Translations under genes and position numbers: made by a program
Origin: Flavobacteriales bacterium
GTDB taxonomy: Bacteria > Bacteroidota > Bacteroidia > Flavobacteriales > Flavobacteriaceae
NCBI GenBank assembly: GCA_027067965.1
Contig: JAMOUV010000033.1
Span: 1-64,000 of the forward strand
Direction: 5' to 3'
Length of the DNA stretch: 64,000 bases
Part shown: one piece after another, positions 43,794 through 53,784 of the stretch
Layout of the letters: the number at the start of each line of letters is the position of its first letter
Position numbering within the stretch: the stretch's first letter is position 1
Notes under the pieces: generated by a model
What the model saw: only the letters and a program-made list of their open reading frames with translations
Told to the model about the DNA's origin: nothing
The model's database searches: none

Positions 43794-45194
43794 ATGGAAC
43801 AACAAAATCAACAACCAAGACCGTTCAAGGTAGCATTGGACATTGGAACCACCAAAGTGGTAGCCGTAGCCGGACGTAAAAATGCACACGGAAAAATTGA
43901 AATAGTGGGCTATTCGTCTTTATTCAATACCGGCGTGCAACAAGGAGAAATTTTCAATCTGTTTTCCGTTAAAGATGCCATTGAGCATGTAATGGAAGAT
44001 ATGAAGAAGAAATTCGATATTGATATCGAGGAGGTTAGTGTCGGCTTATCGGGCGATCATATTAAGGTGATGACCGTCACGGAAAATATTCTCAGGGATA
44101 ATCATAAAGAAATTATTACGGAGAAAGATTTGATTGAATTGATTACAAAAACCAAGAATTCCATCTTGAAAGAAAATCATGAAGAAGTTATAGCCGTCTA
44201 TCCGCAATACTATAGTGTGGATCAGTATTATAAAGTAAAACAACCCGTTGGAATGACAGGATATCGTTTGGAAGGAACTTTTGTAATAGTGAAAGCCGAC
44301 TTGCGAAAGATTCAGAAAATCGAGGAAAGTTTGGATTTGGCCCAATTGAAAATCGATGAGATTTTTTTACAATCGGTGGCATCGGCGGAGGCGGTATTAA
44401 ATTCGCGTCAAAAAGAAGCCGGATGTATGTTGGTGGACATTGGAGGAGGTACGTCGGATGTGCTTATTATTAAAGAAGGTATTATTCGCTATACGGATGT
44501 CATTCCCTACGGTGGAGATGCCATTACGGCCGATATTGAAAATAAATTCAGTTTGCTTCCCAAGGAAGCCGAACATATCAAAAAGGAATTCGGAACGGCT
44601 TATTCAAAAAGTTTTTCGGATAATTTGATTTTGGAAATCGATACGGGATGGAACCGAAAACGCCAAATTTCAAGGCGGCAATTATCGGCTGTTATCGAAC
44701 AAAAATTGGAATACATTTCCAATTTCTTCAGAGAAATATTATGGAAATACCAACGGCGCTTCCCGGCCGAAAATTTAATGGCGGGCATGGTATTGACCGG
44801 TGGAGGTTCGCAAATTAAGGATATCAAACAATTTATGGAAATGAAAATGGGAATGGATGTCGAAATCGGATCACCCAATACGCATTTGGCTTCAGGAAAA
44901 TTTTCTTCGGAATTATCCGGTTCAAAATACGCCACGGTTATCGGATTATTAAAATTGGCCTTGGAAGAATCCGAGCATATGAATAATTCGGAATTGAACA
45001 CACCGGAAGATTATTATTCGATGACCCGGGCAGGGCGTAATGAGGAAACAAATGAATCGCCCGCGGATTTGTTTTCTCAAGAAGGAATGATGTACGAAGA
45101 AGATGATTTACAAGAAAACGAGAAAAAGACAAACAAGGGCATATTAGATAAATTAATAAAAACATTCGGAAAATTAGCTTACGAAAATAAATAA
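43794..45194 (+). CDS. ftsA: cell division protein FtsA
   Basis: Actin-like membrane tether of FtsZ, 466 residues. ATPase signatures are KVALDIGTTKVVAVAG (phosphate 1), MLVDIGGGTSDVLIIKEGII (phosphate 2) and NLMAGMVLTGGGSQIKDIKQF (adenosine loop). The 1C domain region is IEEVSVGLSGDHIKVM. The C-terminal 60 residues form an acidic linker followed by a basic amphipathic helix (NKGILDKLIKTFGKLAYENK), the presumed membrane-targeting sequence. The 15 bases at its end, including the stop, are exactly duplicated before ftsZ. Confidence 0.95.
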   Translation: MEQQNQQPRPFKVALDIGTTKVVAVAGRKNAHGKIEIVGYSSLFNTGVQQGEIFNLFSVKDAIEHVMEDMKKKFDIDIEEVSVGLSGDHIKVMTVTENILRDNHKEIITEKDLIELITKTKNSILKENHEEVIAVYPQYYSVDQYYKVKQPVGMTGYRLEGTFVIVKADLRKIQKIEESLDLAQLKIDEIFLQSVASAEAVLNSRQKEAGCMLVDIGGGTSDVLIIKEGIIRYTDVIPYGGDAITADIENKFSLLPKEAEHIKKEFGTAYSKSFSDNLILEIDTGWNRKRQISRRQLSAVIEQKLEYISNFFREILWKYQRRFPAENLMAGMVLTGGGSQIKDIKQFMEMKMGMDVEIGSPNTHLASGKFSSELSGSKYATVIGLLKLALEESEHMNNSELNTPEDYYSMTRAGRNEETNESPADLFSQEGMMYEEDDLQENEKKTNKGILDKLIKTFGKLAYENK

Positions 45195-45210
45195 TACGAA
45201 AATAAATAAT
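45181..45210 (+). repeat. 15-bp perfect tandem duplication at the ftsA-ftsZ junction
   Basis: The block ACGAAAATAAATAAT occurs at 45181-45195 and again at 45196-45210. The first copy contains the ftsA stop codon and the second forms most of the 22-base intergenic spacer before the ftsZ ATG. Confidence 0.9.
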
Positions 45211-45216
45211 ACGATC

Positions 45217-46800
45217 ATGGAAAAAAATGTCATCGCATTTCCCGATTTAAAGAAAAAAATATCACAACTCATCAAGGTTATTGGCGTGGGAGGAGCAGGA
45301 TCCAATGCCGTCAATTATATGTTCGAACAGGAAACCTTAAAACATGTGGATTATATTGTTTGCAATACGGATTTGCAAGCATTAAATGATAGTCCGGTAC
45401 CTTTAAAGATTCAAATAGGCAAGGAATTGACAGGTGGTTTGGGTGCCGGAAGTAAACCCGAAACGGGAAAGCATGCGGCGGAAGAAAATATTAAAGAAAT
45501 AGAGGAGATTTTGAAAGACAAAACCAAAATGCTTTTCATAACCGCGGGTATGGGAGGTGGAACCGGTACGGGAGCGGCCCCCGAAATAGCCAAATTGGCC
45601 AAAAAATTAGGCATCCTTACCGTGGCTATCGTTACCATGCCTTTTCGTTATGAAGGCCCCTTGCGATTAAAATCGGCGCAGGAAGGTATCCGGGAATTAC
45701 GCGATCACGTGGATTCTCTTTTAATAGTGGATAACGAAAAATTAATAGGCGTATATGGCGATTTACCCATCACCGAAGCATTTCATAAATCGGATGAAGT
45801 TTTAGCCAATGCCGTAAAAAGTGTAAGTCAAGTTATCGTATCGAATTATCATATCAACGTGGATTTTAACGATGTGGAAACCATCTTGAGAGGGAGCGGA
45901 ACGGCTCTCATAGGAACAGCCACGGCAAGTGGTAAAGGCCGGGCAGAAAAGGTAATCGAAAAGGCATTGGATTCGCCTTTACTCAATGATAATAATATTG
46001 AAGGAGCTAAAAACGTATTGCTTCTGATTATTTCAGGAACCCAGGAGGCCACCGTAAAAGAAATCGAATTTATTAATCGATACATTCAACAAAAAGCAGG
46101 AAAAAATGTGAATATAATTATGGGACTTGGCAAGGAACCTGCTCTTGAAAAAAATATTAGAGTTACCTTGATTGCTACGGGTTTTCCTATAGAAAAACAG
46201 AAAGAAATTGAAGAATCCACGCCGGAATTGATTATTTCGGTCAAAACTTCGAAAGATGATGAAATTGATGAGAATTTTCTTGAAATACACGAAAATATTC
46301 CGGATGATACCATGACTTCGGTACGCGAAGATGTTTCGAATGAAACCGAAACTAAAGCCATCGTAGAGGAAATTAATTTAACGGACCAATCAAACGGTAC
46401 GGGAAATACGGAAAATGATAATAACCCGGAAATGAATGCGAAAGAAGACCGGGAATTGGATTTGTTTTCCGGTATGTGGGAAAAAGAAAAACCGGCATCA
46501 AAACAGCATGCCAAAAAAGTAAATATTAAAGTAACGGAGCCCGAATCTCCCGCACATCTAACCCAAACTAATGAAGAAAAAAAATATACGGGGAGAAATT
46601 TGAAAAATGCCATTCAAACTTCCGTGGCCCGAAAACAAACTTCCGCTAAAAGGAATCATCCTCGACCGGTAAGAAAAAAATTGAATAAATCCGACTTGAG
46701 TTCCGATATTTTAAGCAAATTGGATAAATATACCTATAAGTTTATACATGGAAATAATTTGCCCCCGGAAGAAAAACCAAAAAATGAGGAAAATTCTTAA
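45217..46800 (+). CDS. ftsZ: cell division GTPase FtsZ
   Basis: Tubulin-like GTPase that forms the division ring. The 527-residue protein has the GTP-binding motifs IKVIGVGGAGSNAVNYM, VCNTDLQALNDS, the tubulin signature GMGGGTGTGAAPEIAKLAK and the T7 loop NVDFNDVETILRGSG. The core ends around residue 320; the remaining 200 residues are a long, charged, probably disordered linker, longer than in most bacteria but common in Bacteroidota. The C-terminus (KYTYKFIHGNNLPPEEKPKNEENS) does not show an obvious canonical FtsA-binding peptide. It is the last gene of the dcw cluster. Confidence 0.95.
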   Translation: MEKNVIAFPDLKKKISQLIKVIGVGGAGSNAVNYMFEQETLKHVDYIVCNTDLQALNDSPVPLKIQIGKELTGGLGAGSKPETGKHAAEENIKEIEEILKDKTKMLFITAGMGGGTGTGAAPEIAKLAKKLGILTVAIVTMPFRYEGPLRLKSAQEGIRELRDHVDSLLIVDNEKLIGVYGDLPITEAFHKSDEVLANAVKSVSQVIVSNYHINVDFNDVETILRGSGTALIGTATASGKGRAEKVIEKALDSPLLNDNNIEGAKNVLLLIISGTQEATVKEIEFINRYIQQKAGKNVNIIMGLGKEPALEKNIRVTLIATGFPIEKQKEIEESTPELIISVKTSKDDEIDENFLEIHENIPDDTMTSVREDVSNETETKAIVEEINLTDQSNGTGNTENDNNPEMNAKEDRELDLFSGMWEKEKPASKQHAKKVNIKVTEPESPAHLTQTNEEKKYTGRNLKNAIQTSVARKQTSAKRNHPRPVRKKLNKSDLSSDILSKLDKYTYKFIHGNNLPPEEKPKNEENS

Positions 46801-46964
46801 AGGGTGAAGTTTTATCGTATCCGGCTCACATTACCATAAAAACTAAAATGGACGAATGAAATTTTAAATTACTGTCATATCGTCTTATGTCAGGTTTTTT
46901 TTGAAAGGCGAATCACTGCGCCTACATGTCCGTCTTGTATGCCAAAACGACTGTTCGGAAGTGG

Positions 46965-46987
46965 TTTTGCGACGTTTTGTCGTAAAA
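46965..46987. promoter_or_regulatory. near-perfect inverted repeat upstream of clpB
   Basis: TTTTGCGAC (46965-46973) and GTCGTAAAA (46979-46987) form 9-base arms with one G-T pair and a 5-base spacer, 54 bases before the clpB ATG in the 240-base gap 46801-47040. It could be an operator or an mRNA hairpin; no clear TAnnTTTG box was found in the gap. Confidence 0.4.
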
Positions 46988-47040
46988 TACATATAGGAAT
47001 ATTTTTTGATGGTTTAGGGTGAACAAAAATATTATTGCAT

Positions 47041-49674
47041 ATGAATTTTGATAAGTTTACCATAAAATCGCAGGAAGCTATACAAAAAGCCATACAGATA
47101 GCTCAAGTCATGCAACACCCCCAAATCGAAAATGTTCATTTATTGAAAGCGATATTGGAGGTGGATGAAAATGTAACGCCTCACCTGTTGCGTAAAGCGG
47201 GAGCCGATCCGTCCGTCATTAAACAACGGGTCGAAAAATTGCTCCAATCCATGGCAAAGGTGCAAGGCGGAGAAGTAAACCTCTCGCGTACGGCTTCGCA
47301 AACGCTGAGCAAAGCCCAGCATCTGGCCGAGCAAATGAAGGACGAATACGTATCCATCGAACACTTGCTCCTGGCCATCATGGATGCAGGCGATGACGCC
47401 TCGCGTATCCTCAAAGAAGCCGGCGTGACCAAAGACGCCTTGCAAAAGGCCATTCAAGACCTGCGCAAAGGCCAACGCGTAACCTCTCAAAGCCAGGAAG
47501 ACACCTATCAGGCTTTGGAAAAATACGCCGTAAACCTGACGCGCCTGGCCCGCGAAGGCAAATTGGATCCGGTAATCGGCCGTGACGAGGAAATTCGCCG
47601 CGTGTTGCAAATCCTCTCGCGCCGTACCAAAAACAATCCCATCCTGGTGGGTGAGCCCGGAACCGGTAAAACGGCCATCGTGGAAGGCTTGGCACACCGT
47701 ATCGCCAAAGGCGACGTGCCCGAAAACCTCAAAGACAAGGAAATCTACGCCCTCGACATGGGTGCCTTGATGGCCGGCGCCAAATACAAAGGCGAATTCG
47801 AGGAACGCCTCAAATCCGTCATCAACGAAGTGAAAAATTCCGACGGACGTATCATCCTCTTTATCGACGAAATCCACACCTTGGTGGGTGCCGGCGGCGG
47901 ACAAGGCGCCATGGATGCGGCCAACCTGTTGAAACCGGCTTTGGCCCGCGGCGAACTGCGTACCATCGGTGCCACCACGCTGGACGAATACCAAAAACAC
48001 TTCGAGAAAGACAAAGCCCTCGAACGCCGTTTCCAAAAAGTGATGGTGGACGAACCGGACCAAGAATCGGCTATCTCCATCTTGCGCGGTATCAAGGACA
48101 AATACGAACAACACCACAAAGTGCGTATCCTGGACGATGCCGTGATTAGCGCCGTGGAATTGTCGTCGCGCTACATTACCGACCGTTTCCTTCCGGACAA
48201 AGCCATCGACCTCATGGACGAAGCGGCTTCCAAGCTCCGTATGGAAATCAACTCCAAGCCGGAAGAACTGGATAAGCTGGACCGCCAAATCCTGCAATTG
48301 GAAATCGAATTGGCCGCCATCAAACGCGAAGGCGACAAAAAGAAAATCGAAGAGCTGGAAAAAGAACTCCGTGAGCTGAAAGAAAAACGCAAAGAGATTT
48401 ACGCCAAGTGGAAAGAAGAAAAAGACTTGGTGGACAAGATCAACGAGATCAAAAAGCAAATGGAGGAAGTCAAATTCCAAGCCGAACAAGCCGAACGCGA
48501 AGGCGACTACGGCAAAGTGGCCGAATTGCGCTACGGTAAGATGAAAGAGCTGGAAAAAGAATTGGAAAACGCCCAAAAAGAATTGCAGGAAAAACAAAAA
48601 GAAAGCTCGCTCATCAAGGAAGAAGTAACCGCCGAAGACGTGGCCGAAGTAGTGGCCAAATGGACGGGCATTCCGGTGCAAAAAATGCTGCAAAGCGAAC
48701 GCGAAAAACTCCTCAAATTGGAGGATGAACTCCACAAACGCGTGGTAGGCCAGGAAGAAGCCATCCAAGCCGTGGCCGACGCCGTTCGCCGAAGCCGTGC
48801 CGGATTGAAAGATCCCAAAAAGCCCATCGGTTCGTTCCTGTTCCTCGGTACCACGGGGGTAGGTAAAACCGAATTGGCTAAGGCTTTGGCCGAATACCTC
48901 TTCAACGACGAAAAGGCCATGACGCGTATCGACATGAGCGAGTATCAGGAGAAACACGCGGTTAGCCGCCTCGTTGGTGCGCCTCCTGGATACGTGGGTT
49001 ACGAAGAAGGAGGCCAGCTCACCGAAGCCGTACGCCGCAAGCCCTATTCCGTAATCCTTTTGGACGAAATCGAAAAGGCGCATCCCGATACCTTCAATAT
49101 CCTCTTGCAAATGCTCGACGAAGGCCGCCTGACCGACAACAAAGGCCGCACCGCCGACTTCAAGAACACCATTATCATCATGACGTCCAACATGGGTGCG
49201 GACAAAATCCAAGAGGCCTTCGAAAACGCCAAAACGCCCGAAGAGCGTAAGCAGGCCGCCGAAAAGGCCAAGGACCAAGTGGTTCAGGAATTGAAAAAAC
49301 GGGTACGTCCCGAGTTCCTCAACCGTATTGACGAAATCGTGATGTTCGAACCGCTGACGGAAGAAAACATCCGCGAAATTGTCAAAATCCAGTTGGACAA
49401 CGTGGCCAAAATCCTCAAAGAACAAAACATCGACGTGGAATACACCGACCGTGTGGTGGATTACTTGGCCCAAAAAGGTTTCGATCCGGAATTCGGCGCC
49501 CGTCCCGTGAAACGCGTCATCCAACGCGACATCCTCAACGAATTGTCCAAGAAAATCCTTAGCGGCGACGTCCGCTCCGACAGCACCATCATCATCGACG
49601 TGCAAGACGGTAAAATCGTTTTCCGCAACAAGGAGCAAAAGGATAATCAGGAGGAAAACAAGGAAAACGCCTAG
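47041..49674 (+). CDS. clpB: ATP-dependent disaggregase ClpB
   Basis: Hexameric AAA+ chaperone that, with DnaK, pulls proteins out of aggregates. The 877-residue protein has an N-terminal Clp-N double repeat (residues 1-145), AAA1 with [15 protein letters not shown] and [15 protein letters not shown], the ClpB-specific coiled-coil middle domain (about 410-525, highly charged Glu/Lys helices), AAA2 with [19 protein letters not shown] and [15 protein letters not shown], and a D2-small domain ending in [18 protein letters not shown] 47041 is used. After the first 130 bases the gene becomes markedly richer in G/C at third codon positions than its neighbours, which also leaves a long antisense frame open. 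Confidence 0.97.
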   Translation: MNFDKFTIKSQEAIQKAIQIAQVMQHPQIENVHLLKAILEVDENVTPHLLRKAGADPSVIKQRVEKLLQSMAKVQGGEVNLSRTASQTLSKAQHLAEQMKDEYVSIEHLLLAIMDAGDDASRILKEAGVTKDALQKAIQDLRKGQRVTSQSQEDTYQALEKYAVNLTRLAREGKLDPVIGRDEEIRRVLQILSRRTKNNPILVGEPGTGKTAIVEGLAHRIAKGDVPENLKDKEIYALDMGALMAGAKYKGEFEERLKSVINEVKNSDGRIILFIDEIHTLVGAGGGQGAMDAANLLKPALARGELRTIGATTLDEYQKHFEKDKALERRFQKVMVDEPDQESAISILRGIKDKYEQHHKVRILDDAVISAVELSSRYITDRFLPDKAIDLMDEAASKLRMEINSKPEELDKLDRQILQLEIELAAIKREGDKKKIEELEKELRELKEKRKEIYAKWKEEKDLVDKINEIKKQMEEVKFQAEQAEREGDYGKVAELRYGKMKELEKELENAQKELQEKQKESSLIKEEVTAEDVAEVVAKWTGIPVQKMLQSEREKLLKLEDELHKRVVGQEEAIQAVADAVRRSRAGLKDPKKPIGSFLFLGTTGVGKTELAKALAEYLFNDEKAMTRIDMSEYQEKHAVSRLVGAPPGYVGYEEGGQLTEAVRRKPYSVILLDEIEKAHPDTFNILLQMLDEGRLTDNKGRTADFKNTIIIMTSNMGADKIQEAFENAKTPEERKQAAEKAKDQVVQELKKRVRPEFLNRIDEIVMFEPLTEENIREIVKIQLDNVAKILKEQNIDVEYTDRVVDYLAQKGFDPEFGARPVKRVIQRDILNELSKKILSGDVRSDSTIIIDVQDGKIVFRNKEQKDNQEENKENA

Positions 49675-49696
49675 CGGAAACGCTTAACGCTTAAAG

Positions 49697-49728
49697 AAAA
49701 ACCACCTCCTTTTTGGGGGTGGTTTTTT
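49697..49728 (+). terminator. intrinsic terminator after clpB
   Basis: The 8-bp stem CCACCTCC/GGGGGTGG (one T-G pair) is flanked by AAAAA and TTTTTT, with a TTTTT loop, 22 bases after the clpB stop. It isolates clpB from the helicase gene. Confidence 0.85.
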
Positions 49729-49740
49729 GTTTGTGAACTT

Positions 49741-49773
49741 TTTGTCGGAATGGAAAGTTTTTATTTAATTTTG
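49741..49773 (+). promoter_or_regulatory. Bacteroidota-type promoter for the helicase gene
   Basis: TTTG 49741-49744 and TAATTTTG 49766-49773, spacer 21, 13 bases before ATG 49787. Confidence 0.7.
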
Positions 49774-49786
49774 ATAAAAAAATATC

Positions 49787-52700
49787 ATGACTTTCCAAGA
49801 ATATTATCTCCAAAAGTATTATGACAAGATACAAGAAATTATTAATGAAAAGCCGAACGCCATTTTTGTTATTTTAGGTCAACCGGAATTATTATTATCA
49901 AGTGATGAACGTTCCTTGGAGTTGCAAAAGCATATTGCAGATACGGATACGTTTTTGAAGCATGGAAATGAGGAATTGTTTGATGAAGATTGGCGCGAAA
50001 CTTTATATGAAACTTTTCTCGGCAGAAAAAAAGATTATTTAATTATATCCTATCCACAGTATTTTTATTTTATTAAAAGCTATTCCTCCACTACACAAGC
50101 TAAAAGGATAAAAATTTTAAATGATAATCTGAGAAATTTATTTCCTTTGGATAGTGAGTATTATATTCCACCAATTGAAGATGAAGAAGGCGAAATAATA
50201 GAAAAAAGACCGGAAAATTTACCTGATTATCAAGCAGAACAGGTTGAAGTAAATGGAAAATATTTTTATTCTATTGTTGCTCCTCTCCAAAAAGACAATG
50301 TCGTTAATGTTTTTAATGAAAAGAAAGAATTACAAACAATTGAAGATGATGACCAATTTGACGTGCTGACTATTTCGTCTGATGATTATTCATTAGATAT
50401 TATTGTGAATGATTTGATAGAAAATAACAATTTTTCACAACAATATATAGTAAAACATTTTTTAAAAGAGAATGAAATTGATTTTGAAGAAAGGCTGAGA
50501 ACTTTAAACTACATTTTCAATAATTTCAATGGATCTCTATATCAAACTAAAAAAGATACAAAAGCACCTGTGGATTATGTCCCTAATGAGGAATATCTAT
50601 CTTTATTAAGAAGATATTGGGGTGAAAATGCTAATTTTAGAACGTTCAAGGTATATAAAAATCCGGGATTTAATAAAGAAATTGTTGAGATATCTCAAGA
50701 AGTTATTATTAGTAAAATTATTAACGAGTATAATAATTCCATTGAAAATCAATTCACAAGGGATTTATTTTTAACAGCACCAACAGGATCTGGAAAATCC
50801 TTACTATTTCAATTACCTGCTTTTTATATTTCTGAAAGAGGTGATGTTACGATAGTAGTTACACCTTTAATTTCATTAATGAAAGATCAAGTCCACGCAA
50901 TAAAGGAAAGAGGGTTTGAAAAAGTAGAGTATTTAAATAGCGAACTTTCATTAATTGAGAGGGAAAGAATTATTAATTCTTGTAAAAATGGAGAAACAGA
51001 TATTTTATACATGTCTCCTGAATTATTATTATCGTATGATATAACTTATTTTATTGGAGAAAGAAATTTAGGCTTACTAGTTATTGATGAAGCACATTTG
51101 GTTACTACCTGGGGACGTGATTTTCGAGTAGATTATTGGTTTTTGGGTAACTACATTAAAAAAACTCGAAAATACCATGGAATGGCTTTTCCTTTAGTTG
51201 CATTGACGGCAACAGCAGTTTATGACGGACCAAATGATATGGTTTTTGATACCATTGATAGTTTAGGAATGCGAAATCCTTATATCTATATAGGACAACT
51301 TAAAAGAGATGATATAACTTTTGTTATTAATAATGAAGAAATAGAAAGTAATTATGAAGAAAATAAAATTAGGCAAACAGTAGATTTTATAAAGGGAGTA
51401 AATGATTTATGCTTAAAAACTCTTGTGTACGCTCCTTATACTTCGCATGTAGAAAAAATTTTTAGGACTGATTTTCAGACAATGCAGGAAATAGCAGTTA
51501 AATACCATGGTAAATTAAATCCCGATGAAAAAGAAATGGCATTTTATAAATTTAAAACAGGTGAAAAACGGATCATGATTGCTACCAAAGCATTTGGTAT
51601 GGGAGTAGATATTCCTGATATTCAAGTTGTATATCATCATGCTCCATCGGGATTATTACCTGATTATGTTCAAGAAATCGGAAGGGTGGCAAGAAAAAGC
51701 GATATTAAAGGGTATGCCACTTTAAATTATTCCACCAAAGATCAAAGATATTCAAAGGCATTGCATGGTATGTCATCTATCAAGCAATATCAATTAAGAG
51801 AAGTTTTAAAGAAAATATATAATTTATATCAAAAAAATGATCGTAAACGAAACCTTTTAATTTCATCCGATGATTTTTCATATATATTTTCCATTTTGCC
51901 TGATGCGGTTGATCAAAAGGTGTTAACTTCCTTGATGATGCTAGAAAAAGATTACTTACAAAAAACAAGATTTAATGTATTAATAGTTCGGCCTAAAAAA
52001 TTATTTGTAACCGTTTATGCTAGAATACAAAATCGGGACTATGAAAAATTAATAGAGAAGTTTGGAAATAATAATTATTTTCAAGTTATAAGAAATAGAA
52101 ATGATTATAAGTATATAACCATTCATTTGGATAAATTATGGAAAGATCATTTTTCAGAGCAAAGTTTTCCTGTCATTAAAAGGAAATTTTACGAAAAGAA
52201 CTTATTTTCCGATGAAAATATTGAAATCAAACCTTTATTAAAATTGTCTTATTCTTTAAATAAGGACGCTCAAAATGCTGAAGTATATTTGAAATCTGTC
52301 CTAAATAGTTTAAATAATTCCCTTGCTCTTTTGCAAAATGAAGGATTTTTTAACAAGAAAGAACTGACCAATCGAATAAATTTATTTACAGGGGATATAG
52401 ATGTAGCTAGAAAATTAGCAGATTTTATAATAAGTGCTTATGCTGATCAAGTAAATGGTTTTTTACAGCAAAGAAGAATTTTCAACAATGAAGAAAATAG
52501 AATGGAGTATAGATATCGTATTATTAATAATTTTTATTTGAGATATTTTGAAAGTCTCTTACGATTATTTAGAAAATTATTTATCAATCAAAATTTAACT
52601 TCTGCTGTAAGATATATTGAGAATTTAGAAAGTAGTTTAGCCAAATATATTCGTTTAGGACACATATTAGAGATTTTAGATATTGGAACTTTTGATGTAA

Positions 52701-53551
52701 AAGGTGGGGATAAACCGATGATTTTTATACGTATAAATGATCCGGCAAGGATTTTACGTGATGCTCAAAATAAGTCATATAATAATAAAATTTTATCCAA
52801 AACACTTGAAAAACATTATATAAGTAATGAAATCTTTGATCACTTCTTTTTGAGAAAATTTTCGAATGAAGAAAGATGGAATTTTATTGAAGATTTCTTT
52901 TTGGGGATGGATATGGAGGATTTGATAGAACAATATCCCGGAGAAGAGCAAGCTAATAATATTGATATAATAGAATTTTTACGAGAAAATGAAAATATTG
53001 AGGAAAATTGTAATAGATTTAATTTGAATAAGATAAATGATAGTGAAAACAACACATCAAATGGAGAAAATTCAACTGAACGACTTATAAATAATATGCC
53101 GGAATTTTTACCGCAAGAAGGAGCGAAATATTATGGAAGAAATTACTTAACACTTTCTACTAAGAATGGCAGCCAAACCAAAACAGTAAATAAATGGATT
53201 GAGCAAGATCCAGTGCGTTTATATAAGAATATGAAAGAATTTAATTTTAGACTTGGAAGAAATGAGTTTGAAATTATGAGGAGTAAAATAAAAAATAAAT
53301 ATCCTGAAGATTACAAAAAAATCAAGGAATTAAAATTATGGATAGAATTCCCTGGATATGATAGAAAAGTTCAAGCCTCAATCCCTTTTGATTATGATCC
53401 GGTAAAATTTTATAAATGGTGGTTGAGAAATAATAATATAGTTTATTTAAGCAAGGTAAATAAGATTAGGCTTTTTAATAAAGTGAATGAAATTTCTCCT
53501 GAAACATTAAGAAAAAAAGACAGGGATTTTCTTAATAATCCAAATAACTAA
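49787..53551 (+). CDS. large RecQ-like DEAH helicase of unknown function, AT-rich
   Basis: A 1254-residue superfamily 2 helicase. Residues 1-310 show no recognised domain. Then come TAPTGSGKSLLFQLPA (Walker A, K337), VVTPLISLMKDQ (motif Ia), DEAH at 434-437, VALTATA (motif III), and a helicase C domain with TLVYAPYTSHVEKIF, KRIMIATKAFGMGVDIPDI and LPDYVQEIGRVARKSD (motif VI, about 618-634). These resemble RecQ, but no zinc-binding cysteines of the RQC region follow. Residues 640-1254 are long, helix-rich and unassigned. The gene is much more AT-rich than its neighbours (AGA, ATA and TTA codons are frequent) and stands alone between clpB and a degraded region, as expected for transferred DNA. 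A defence or DNA-repair role is possible but unproven. Confidence 0.75.
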   Translation: MTFQEYYLQKYYDKIQEIINEKPNAIFVILGQPELLLSSDERSLELQKHIADTDTFLKHGNEELFDEDWRETLYETFLGRKKDYLIISYPQYFYFIKSYSSTTQAKRIKILNDNLRNLFPLDSEYYIPPIEDEEGEIIEKRPENLPDYQAEQVEVNGKYFYSIVAPLQKDNVVNVFNEKKELQTIEDDDQFDVLTISSDDYSLDIIVNDLIENNNFSQQYIVKHFLKENEIDFEERLRTLNYIFNNFNGSLYQTKKDTKAPVDYVPNEEYLSLLRRYWGENANFRTFKVYKNPGFNKEIVEISQEVIISKIINEYNNSIENQFTRDLFLTAPTGSGKSLLFQLPAFYISERGDVTIVVTPLISLMKDQVHAIKERGFEKVEYLNSELSLIERERIINSCKNGETDILYMSPELLLSYDITYFIGERNLGLLVIDEAHLVTTWGRDFRVDYWFLGNYIKKTRKYHGMAFPLVALTATAVYDGPNDMVFDTIDSLGMRNPYIYIGQLKRDDITFVINNEEIESNYEENKIRQTVDFIKGVNDLCLKTLVYAPYTSHVEKIFRTDFQTMQEIAVKYHGKLNPDEKEMAFYKFKTGEKRIMIATKAFGMGVDIPDIQVVYHHAPSGLLPDYVQEIGRVARKSDIKGYATLNYSTKDQRYSKALHGMSSIKQYQLREVLKKIYNLYQKNDRKRNLLISSDDFSYIFSILPDAVDQKVLTSLMMLEKDYLQKTRFNVLIVRPKKLFVTVYARIQNRDYEKLIEKFGNNNYFQVIRNRNDYKYITIHLDKLWKDHFSEQSFPVIKRKFYEKNLFSDENIEIKPLLKLSYSLNKDAQNAEVYLKSVLNSLNNSLALLQNEGFFNKKELTNRINLFTGDIDVARKLADFIISAYADQVNGFLQQRRIFNNEENRMEYRYRIINNFYLRYFESLLRLFRKLFINQNLTSAVRYIENLESSLAKYIRLGHILEILDIGTFDVKGGDKPMIFIRINDPARILRDAQNKSYNNKILSKTLEKHYISNEIFDHFFLRKFSNEERWNFIEDFFLGMDMEDLIEQYPGEEQANNIDIIEFLRENENIEENCNRFNLNKINDSENNTSNGENSTERLINNMPEFLPQEGAKYYGRNYLTLSTKNGSQTKTVNKWIEQDPVRLYKNMKEFNFRLGRNEFEIMRSKIKNKYPEDYKKIKELKLWIEFPGYDRKVQASIPFDYDPVKFYKWWLRNNNIVYLSKVNKIRLFNKVNEISPETLRKKDRDFLNNPNN

Positions 53552-53564
53552 AAATTTGAAGCTA

Positions 53565-53783
53565 TTATGGATAGAGATTTTTATTTTGATATTGCTCAAA
53601 ATTATCGGATATTGTGGCAGAGTGAGTGGATGCATTAAAGATTAAATGAAAGAAGGAATGTCCTTTCAAGAAACAAAAGATTATTGTGAAGATGCCGCAT
53701 ATGATAGCCAAATACAACGAGATTAATAGAAAAATAGGGGCTACATAATTTGTGACTTCGGCATAACTCATGAGAAATGCCAT
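53565..53783 (-). CDS. doubtful small membrane ORF in a degraded AT-rich stretch
   Basis: A 72-residue frame from ATG 53783 with one long hydrophobic stretch (YVAPIFLLISLYLAIICGIFTIIFCFL). The opposite strand holds two short fragments, MDRDFYFDIAQNYRILWQSE at about 53567 and MKEGMSFQETKDYCEDAA at about 53646, that read equally like coding sequence broken by stops. I cannot decide whether this is a small gene, remnants of a gene, or neither. Apart from these the 366-base gap to satD holds only the TTATAA repeats and the satD promoter. Confidence 0.2.
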   Translation of the reverse strand: MAFLMSYAEVTNYVAPIFLLISLYLAIICGIFTIIFCFLKGHSFFHLIFNASTHSATISDNFEQYQNKNLYP

Positions 53784-53784
53784 T

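Noticed and set aside
47140-49638. 832-codon open frame antisense to clpB
   Set aside because: Its translation is low-complexity (Phe, Gly, His, Val-rich), as expected from the reverse of a GC3-biased gene, and clpB on the other strand is unmistakable.
49787-53551. Ordinary RecQ of the host repair pathway
   Set aside because: Length (1254 residues), absence of the RQC zinc cysteines and HRDC, and strong AT-richness do not fit housekeeping RecQ.
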